Positions 57,793-64,000 of a stretch of 64,000 nt of DNA are shown one piece after another. The notes under the pieces were generated by a model. That model was given only the letters and a program-made list of their open reading frames with translations, searched no databases and was not told where the DNA came from. Each line of letters starts with the position of its first letter. Position 1 is the stretch's first letter. This DNA is from Trichoderma breve (lineage: Eukaryota; Ascomycota; Sordariomycetes; Hypocreales; Hypocreaceae): contig NC_079232.1 of the NCBI RefSeq assembly GCF_028502605.1, forward strand, positions 7,378,001 to 7,442,000, given 5' to 3'. The translations under genes and the position numbers were made by a program.

Positions 57793-60700
57793 CTAATTTT
57801 TCCCCTTCAAAAGTGTCGGCAGCGACAAAATTTCCCCAGCACCAACAGTGCTCTCCAAATATTCGCACACAAGCCTATTCAGTCCAGCCTCGCGTGCCTT
57901 CTCGAACCAAACCTTCGACTCCAGCTCATCAAACACGCCGCCCTCCGTCTTTTCCATGTACTTTGCAAAGTCCTGAAGGGGCACCTTTTCATCGCTGCAA
58001 TGATGCTGATATGATACACGCTGTGCACTGCTTTTTCCATCTACGCTCACGGAAGCGACCGCTGCATCAGCAATGCTGTTTGCTACAGATTGCACGGAAA
58101 CAAAGTCAAATGTGCCGCTGACAGCCTTAGGGAAGCGTGGCACTGCTTTGAGCAGCTTGGAGTAATTGTACAACGATGCTACAATGTCCATGTCTGGTGC
58201 ATCAGCCCCAATAATGCTCGTTGGTCGATGGATCCAGCTGCGTACTCCGTGATTGTCTGCAAGTGATTCCAGGAGCGCCTCGCTCATCCATTTAGACGCT
58301 GCATATCCGTTTCTGCCATCTTTGGGAAGATTGTCTAGGCCCTGGATTGATGTTTCAGGTAGATGCTTGCCATCATAAAAACTTGCCACGGAAGCAGTAG
58401 AAACAAAGTGAAATGGAATTGATCTCGCAAGTGCCATCTCGGCCAGATATCGAGTAGATAGAACATTTGGTCGACGTAGAGAGCGGTATGTCTTCATGAA
58501 CGATACATCTGCGCCGTTGTGGATAATAACGTCGGCTCGAGCAACGATATCTTTGAAGTCTGAAGATGACAAGCCGAGGTTGCGGTCTCCCAGGTCACCA
58601 GCATACTCGATGATTTTGGGACTGGATATATGGACATGTCTTAGTTCCCCATTGGCTGCTGATCGTATAGCAACACAATGTATTTCCCCGACTCTCTCAT
58701 CATTGACAAGATGTTGGAGTATATGTCGTCCTAAAAAGCCAGTCGCTCCAGTCAAGATGACCGAAAGGCCTGACTTCGTTGCTGATGTTTTAGCTGAAGA
58801 TAGGTATGATTGCGGCACTAAACCATCGCAAAGAGAGCGCAGTTCCTTGTTCCAATCAATACTTTGGCCTTGCAGTTCGTTCTCCGACCCATTTGCCTGA
58901 ATTTTTAAAGCCATATCACGAACTGTGCTCACTTGGAACAACTCTGGCAATGTCAAGTCACAGCTGAAAGCCATTTTAAGCTCAGAGCGTAACTTTAGCA
59001 GAAGGAGAGAATTACCGCCCACGAAGAAAAAGTCTGAATCGGGCGACAATTGTATGGGCTCGATTGCTGCGGGAAGAACATCCTGCCAGACAGCAATCAC
59101 CTGTGCTTCCAGGTCGGTGAGGCCCTCATTGTGTCCATCGCCACTCACCACAGATGGAAGTGGTAGACTGTTAATCTTGTACCGATCCTTTTTACCACTG
59201 GCATTCCTCGGAATCTGATCAATTGCAAGGATGTGTGTTGGACACATATACGCTGGTAGGGGTAGTTTGGCCCTAAGCTGGCTGAGGAACACGTTCTTGT
59301 CTTCAGTGAACTCATCCGAAAAGACAACAAAGGCTGCAATCATATCCGAATTGCGAAGAGACACGGCAGCATCCACGATAGCCGACCCAGCTGACTCGAT
59401 GATGATGTTTCCAATTTCTTCTAGCTCAATGCGCATTCCACGAATCTTGACTTGTGAATCGCCCTCTAATCGACCCATAAAGTCCAAAAGTCCGCTTTCA
59501 AGCATGCGACCCTTATCTCCTGTACGATAGAGCCTGTCCCATCCTCGAGCAGCAACGTCTTGTCTTGATGAAATGGTGTTGGCGATAAATTTGGCTGCAG
59601 TCTCCTCAGGTCGGTTGACGTATCCAGAGGCAACTCCAGCGCCTCCAATGCAGATTTCTCCCGGGAAGCCGACTGGAAGCGGATTTCCGCGCTCATCGAC
59701 TACTACCACGGTATAGTTCGGCTGTACAAAGCCTGCTGGACTAGCAGCCTCAGAGTCATCTGTAGCATACGGGACTGTATATCTTGTACATGAGAGACTT
59801 GCCTCGGCAGGACCATAGAGATTAATAAGCTGTAAGTCTGAGAGACCTAGCCTCTTGAAACTGTGGCGGAGCTGAGGAGTAATCTTTTCACCTCCAGAAA
59901 ACGCAAACTTCCAAGATGCGCACTTCTTGAGTGCATCAGATCCATAATGAAGCAAGTATAGGTACTCTGAAGGGACAAAGACTGTATAAGTTACGCCCTC
60001 TGAGAATATCAGATTGGCAATCTCGATGGCGTCTCCCCGAGCTTCTTTTGAAGCCACAACAACAGTGCCGCCGTTTGCCAGAGCACTGAATATTTGCTCC
60101 AAGTGGAGGTCAAAGCCAGATGAGCTTTGTTGAAGAACAACCTCCTTGCCAAGGCGATAGACTTTTGAAATGGCCCAAATCTGGTTCAATAGAGCATGGT
60201 GAGTGAGCAAAACTCCTTTGGGTGTGCCAGTCGAGCCACTGGTATAGATGGCGAATCCAGGCGCATTAGGGTTGGCAACACATTGAATAGAAGATTGGAC
60301 GTCCTGAGGTAGTTTTGAAGTGCACACCAGCTTGACTTTGCTCTTTTCAACGGTAGATGCGAGATTCTCCGCTGTGGTCTGAGTTTCTTCTTGGTAGATT
60401 ATGGCACTCGGTTTGCAATCAGCCACAATGGCCGCAAGACGACCTTCTGGATTTCTCAGATCAAGTGGTACATATACCAAGCCTAAAATTAAGATGGCCA
60501 TCAGAGCACAGATTGAGTCTGCAGCTGGATGCAAGAGGATTCCAACGTAAGACCCTGCAGGGAGATTGGAAAGCTCACTGGCAATCTGACCAACGCGCTG
60601 CATCATTTGAGCATAGGTAAGTTGCTGACCGTAACCATCCTTGACTGCAATAGATTCCGGATATTGTGATGCAATTTCTTGAACTTTGTGCGCAAGAGTG

Positions 60701-63700
60701 GGCGTCTTCCAGTCTATCTCGAGACTTTCACCACGACCAGGAGAGATGGCGTTCTCGATCTCAGAGGGAGTCGCAAGAAGACAGTCCAGTGCCTCCCTAG
60801 AAGTGTCATTGGCAAATCCTTCCACAGTATGAGTATACCATGACAAGAGTTTGTTAGTATCCTCAGCGCTATAGAGGTAGCGTTGGGTAGTAAACGAGAT
60901 GATAGTTCCCTCTGCAATCTCTGAAATGTCGATGATGAGGTCGTAAGGGTTACGGGCATCTGTTGTGGATGTCCACTCAATTTCGCAGTTACCAAGCGGC
61001 ATAGTTCTAGATCCTCCCAGTCGGTAATTTACAGCGATTTGGAAAAGAGGATTCTGGTCACCAGATCGCGGGACTTTAAGGACGTCTAGAATCGTGTCAA
61101 AATCGGCATTCGAGTTGGACAGGGCAGCCAAGGTGATGTCTCTAGTTCGCTTTGCTAACGTGCTAAAGCTTTCGTCGGCATCCGTCTTGAATCTTAGAGG
61201 TAGGATGTTGGTGAAGTAGCCGATGGTTGTCATGTCCTCTGCAGTCGCTCGGTTTGCGTCGAGAATTCCAATGGAGAAGTCATTCACACCAAGACACCTT
61301 GATACAAATGCAGCGATGGATGAGAGGTAGAAGTGGAAGGGTGTCACATGCATCTCTCCACTGGCTTGTTTGATCTGGCTAACCAGCGATCTGGAGAGCA
61401 TCACATCAAGCGTTTCTGTATCATAAGACTTTAGCACCTGCCGACACTGCACTCGAGAGATGGGGAACAGAGGCAGAGGTTCAGGCAGAGTGCCGTAGAC
61501 ATCTTTCCAAAATTGCAGCTCTTTCTGAACCTTTTCAGGCGCCGCCTTTTGTTGCTGCTTATTGGCAAGGTCAATTGCTTGCTGAACGGGAGATGAAAAA
61601 TCGCCGCCCGCGTATGCCTTGTTCAGCTCGCTGAGGAAAATGGCCCAACTGACACCATCGAGGGCAATATGGTGAAAGGTGAAAATAATGTGATGCTGAG
61701 TGCGGGATAAAGAAAGTACTTGGATCTTCATCCATACTCCACTCTCCAAGTTGAACTCTGTGGTCTTCATAGCATCAAGAGTAGCCTGGATTTCCCCATT
61801 GTCCTGGATGTTCTTGTGTTCTATGGCGATGCGCGCTTCTTTACCAACTCCTTGCATAGCCTTGCCAGTTGCATCGTTCAAAAAGAAGGAACTTCGAAGA
61901 CCTTCGTGTTTTTTGACAATAGTGCTGAGCGCTTTCTTGAGTCTGCTCATCTCGAACGGGCCTTGTAATTTACCAGACATTGTGACGTTGTATGTTGCCT
62001 TATCCTCCAGATAGACGTTTAGGAAGTACAGGCGGCTCTGACCTGGAGTCATCTCGCTAACTCGTTCGTACACAGGCTCCTCTACTGATGTCACCTCCGA
62101 GACTGAAGATGATCCCGTGGAAGCTCTGGACATTAGCGCACTAGCATTGTCTTCCATCTTCAAGGTGGACACTTCGGTGGGCGCTGAAGACGGGACCTTG
62201 AGCTTCTGCATATTCGCTGAACTCAACAAGTCATTATTAACTGCTGGAGCTGCATCAGTTGTCGGTGCACTCGTTTCAGCCGAGGAAATCAGTGTCGGTG
62301 GAAGCAGCACCAGAGCATCTTGGCAAATCTCTGCGAGAGAAGCACCGCTCAAGATCTTTAGAACCGGCATGTCGACATTCACCTCTTTCAAAAACCAGGA
62401 TCTAATCTCGACAGATACCAGTGAATCAATTCCAAGTACTAACAGTGGAGTAGAATGATCAATGACATCAGCGTGGACTTGGAGAATCATGGCAAGCTTC
62501 TCTGCACAGGCACCCTGCAATATGGCCAAGGCATCTTCGCTATTCTTAGCTGCGGCCAATCTGCCCTTGACACTCTGTGATGATTGCGCCTGTTGATTAT
62601 CCGAGTCTTCTTCATTGCTCTCGTGACGCACGTAAGTTGCAAACCGAGGATTGCTATACCACGGCGCATTGGGCTCCTCTCCGATGCCGATGATGATCTC
62701 TGGATCCTCCTTGGAAGTCGGCTGTCCTGCAGCAATGGCCTCAGCAAAGACACCGTGGAACTCTGGTTCAGATATTCTCATGTATCCAAATTTCTTTAAG
62801 TGGTCCTCGTACTGCTCTAGATTGCGGTCGACAAAGCCCACACCGAGGAGGAAAGCAATATCAATGATTGACGCTGCAACGCCCCTCTGCTTTCGCTGGC
62901 GCACAAGAGAGTGCATGTACATGTTTGCCGCAGCATAGTTAGATTGTCCAGGATTGCCCATGACGCAAGTCAGAGATGAGAAGCAAATAAAGAAGTCCAA
63001 AGGAGTGGAGTGGAACAGCTCATCCAGGTTTTGTGTTCCCTTGACTTTGGGCCTTAATGCCACTTCAAAGTCTTCCAAAGACATGTTGGTGAAGAGCTTA
63101 TCGTTCAACACCATTGCAGCGTTTGCCACGCCGGCAATTGGTGGCATTGTCTCGGAGACTTCTTTGTGTAGTCTCAACAAGCCTTCTTTGTCGGTAATGT
63201 CAAGGGGAAGAACCTTGACGTTGGCACCTCGGCGTCTCAGATCTTCCAACACCGCTGTGTCAACTCTACCTGGGCTTCGGCTGGTGACCACCAAATTTCG
63301 CGCTCCATGCTTGACCATCCAATCACAGACAGACATACCCAGCTGAGAAGCTAAGCCAACGAGAAGATATGTCTTGTTTGCCACAAAAAGGTCAGACGGT
63401 CTAAGAGGACTGATCTTGGACTCCACCGACTCGGCATCATTCCAGTTCAGTATGGTTGTCAATGAAGCTTGGCCGGCCAGCTTCTTGACCTCAGCTACAG
63501 AGATAGAGGCATTATCTATGTGGAGTTTTGGCGCTCGAGTCGAAGCATGGTGTCTCGTAATCTTGAGCAAGTCACCCCGGCCGTAATTGAACAATATGGC
63601 ATCATCTTCACGCACACTTCTCATTGCGTTAGGGCTCTCAAAACCCTCAACTATGTGCGTTAGGACGCTGTTTTCTTGCCCTAGGTTCACAAAAGCTTCA

Positions 63701-64000
63701 ATATTCTCAGGAAGAAGAGAGAGAATATCTCTTTCGTTGGCATATGAGTGAATGAAGACTTGAGCGGGGTCAAAATTGCAGTCTTCTTCCGAAGATGTGC
63801 TAAAGAATACGTCAATTCCTTGAGCGGCGGCCACGTTTGCAATAAGCTTAGCTAGCAAAACATCGGCATCATGGACCCAAATGCGCCATCTGATGCCAGA
63901 AATAATGCTCTCGGCAATAAGAGTTCCAAGGAGCACTTGTGATTCAGTTGCAAGATCAAAGTCTTGAGGGAGAGGCAATAAATCCGCTACCGGCGCATTC
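57793..64000 (-). CDS. PKS-NRPS hybrid synthetase, C-terminal part (5' end beyond window)
   Basis: The frame is open to the window edge, so only the last 2068 residues are visible. Domains by visible residue: a structural region, then ketoreductase (NADPH loop near 205, SNYAAANMY near 354); ACP with LGIDSL Ser near 524; condensation domain with HHIALDGVS near 778; adenylation domain with YTSGSTGTPKG near 1253, FDLHLEQIF, LINLYGPAE and NASGKKDR; thiolation VGGNSLLLL near 1662; and terminal reductase with TGATGFLGRH near 1753 and the catalytic YAASK. KS, AT, DH and any MT/ER would lie beyond 64000. Such enzymes condense a polyketide with one amino acid. The intact Tyr/Lys of the last domain favours NADPH-dependent reductive release over Dieckmann cyclisation. 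Specificity pocket residues read by hand are D-L-E-E-F-G-L-S (tentative), matching no code I know. It has no introns in the visible part. Confidence 0.95.
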   Translation of the reverse strand, partial: NAPVADLLPLPQDFDLATESQVLLGTLIAESIISGIRWRIWVHDADVLLAKLIANVAAAQGIDVFFSTSSEEDCNFDPAQVFIHSYANERDILSLLPENIEAFVNLGQENSVLTHIVEGFESPNAMRSVREDDAILFNYGRGDLLKITRHHASTRAPKLHIDNASISVAEVKKLAGQASLTTILNWNDAESVESKISPLRPSDLFVANKTYLLVGLASQLGMSVCDWMVKHGARNLVVTSRSPGRVDTAVLEDLRRRGANVKVLPLDITDKEGLLRLHKEVSETMPPIAGVANAAMVLNDKLFTNMSLEDFEVALRPKVKGTQNLDELFHSTPLDFFICFSSLTCVMGNPGQSNYAAANMYMHSLVRQRKQRGVAASIIDIAFLLGVGFVDRNLEQYEDHLKKFGYMRISEPEFHGVFAEAIAAGQPTSKEDPEIIIGIGEEPNAPWYSNPRFATYVRHESNEEDSDNQQAQSSQSVKGRLAAAKNSEDALAILQGACAEKLAMILQVHADVIDHSTPLLVLGIDSLVSVEIRSWFLKEVNVDMPVLKILSGASLAEICQDALVLLPPTLISSAETSAPTTDAAPAVNNDLLSSANMQKLKVPSSAPTEVSTLKMEDNASALMSRASTGSSSVSEVTSVEEPVYERVSEMTPGQSRLYFLNVYLEDKATYNVTMSGKLQGPFEMSRLKKALSTIVKKHEGLRSSFFLNDATGKAMQGVGKEARIAIEHKNIQDNGEIQATLDAMKTTEFNLESGVWMKIQVLSLSRTQHHIIFTFHHIALDGVSWAIFLSELNKAYAGGDFSSPVQQAIDLANKQQQKAAPEKVQKELQFWKDVYGTLPEPLPLFPISRVQCRQVLKSYDTETLDVMLSRSLVSQIKQASGEMHVTPFHFYLSSIAAFVSRCLGVNDFSIGILDANRATAEDMTTIGYFTNILPLRFKTDADESFSTLAKRTRDITLAALSNSNADFDTILDVLKVPRSGDQNPLFQIAVNYRLGGSRTMPLGNCEIEWTSTTDARNPYDLIIDISEIAEGTIISFTTQRYLYSAEDTNKLLSWYTHTVEGFANDTSREALDCLLATPSEIENAISPGRGESLEIDWKTPTLAHKVQEIASQYPESIAVKDGYGQQLTYAQMMQRVGQIASELSNLPAGSYVGILLHPAADSICALMAILILGLVYVPLDLRNPEGRLAAIVADCKPSAIIYQEETQTTAENLASTVEKSKVKLVCTSKLPQDVQSSIQCVANPNAPGFAIYTSGSTGTPKGVLLTHHALLNQIWAISKVYRLGKEVVLQQSSSGFDLHLEQIFSALANGGTVVVASKEARGDAIEIANLIFSEGVTYTVFVPSEYLYLLHYGSDALKKCASWKFAFSGGEKITPQLRHSFKRLGLSDLQLINLYGPAEASLSCTRYTVPYATDDSEAASPAGFVQPNYTVVVVDERGNPLPVGFPGEICIGGAGVASGYVNRPEETAAKFIANTISSRQDVAARGWDRLYRTGDKGRMLESGLLDFMGRLEGDSQVKIRGMRIELEEIGNIIIESAGSAIVDAAVSLRNSDMIAAFVVFSDEFTEDKNVFLSQLRAKLPLPAYMCPTHILAIDQIPRNASGKKDRYKINSLPLPSVVSGDGHNEGLTDLEAQVIAVWQDVLPAAIEPIQLSPDSDFFFVGGNSLLLLKLRSELKMAFSCDLTLPELFQVSTVRDMALKIQANGSENELQGQSIDWNKELRSLCDGLVPQSYLSSAKTSATKSGLSVILTGATGFLGRHILQHLVNDERVGEIHCVAIRSAANGELRHVHISSPKIIEYAGDLGDRNLGLSSSDFKDIVARADVIIHNGADVSFMKTYRSLRRPNVLSTRYLAEMALARSIPFHFVSTASVASFYDGKHLPETSIQGLDNLPKDGRNGYAASKWMSEALLESLADNHGVRSWIHRPTSIIGADAPDMDIVASLYNYSKLLKAVPRFPKAVSGTFDFVSVQSVANSIADAAVASVSVDGKSSAQRVSYQHHCSDEKVPLQDFAKYMEKTEGGVFDELESKVWFEKAREAGLNRLVCEYLESTVGAGEILSLPTLLKGKN

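Overview
The window looks like nuclear DNA of a filamentous ascomycete, most likely Trichoderma (Hypocreales). Genes have short introns (about 47-115 bp) with GTAAGT-type donors and CTAAC-like branch points. The domain families are fungal (Zn2Cys6 regulators, HET, GH128, PKS-NRPS). The trypsin-like protease at 34.2-35.1 kb closely resembles the PRA1 protease known from Trichoderma harzianum. The genus call is inference from protein resemblance; no database was searched.

Layout. 0-4.4 kb: a HET-domain protein and a B3/B4 (tRNA-editing-like) domain protein, then a gene-free stretch with short inverted repeats. 4.4-15.6 kb: an MFS drug/toxin-type exporter, a homeobox plus C2H2 transcription factor, a maltose/hexose-type MFS transporter, a decayed coding relic, a glycerophosphodiester phosphodiesterase and a Zn2Cys6 regulator. 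15.6-18.8 kb: no gene, but one copy of a dispersed repeat. 18.8-35.1 kb: a secretome-rich block with two small secreted proteins (one thaumatin-like), a GH128 glucanase, a secreted type-B carboxylesterase, a six-exon Zn2Cys6 regulator, a secreted GH1 enzyme, a DUF1857 protein and the trypsin. 35.1-38.8 kb: gene-free, with hairpins and poly-T. 38.8-42.2 kb: a LYC1-like acetyltransferase and a GMC oxidoreductase.

44.5-64 kb is a biosynthetic gene cluster cut by the right edge. It holds an alpha/beta hydrolase of the FUS2-like group, a small four-helix membrane protein, an SDR, an AflR-like Zn2Cys6 regulator, a type-B carboxylesterase, a cytochrome P450, and the C-terminal 2068 residues of a PKS-NRPS hybrid (KR-ACP-C-A-T-R) that runs off the end. 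The terminal reductase keeps its Tyr/Lys pair, so an aldehyde-type reductive release is predicted. The hydrolase and P450 could then tailor the product, a logic known from fusarin and cytochalasan pathways. The product itself cannot be read from the sequence.

The most interesting signal is a recurrent non-coding motif, TCGGYGGRT, occurring about nine times and only in promoters of cluster genes (hydrolase, membrane protein, SDR, P450). It is a candidate binding site for the cluster regulator. Two of the copies sit in a 27-bp perfect inverted repeat that may be a MITE. Several genes needed splicing to be visible: exons were joined by checking donor, acceptor and phase by eye.
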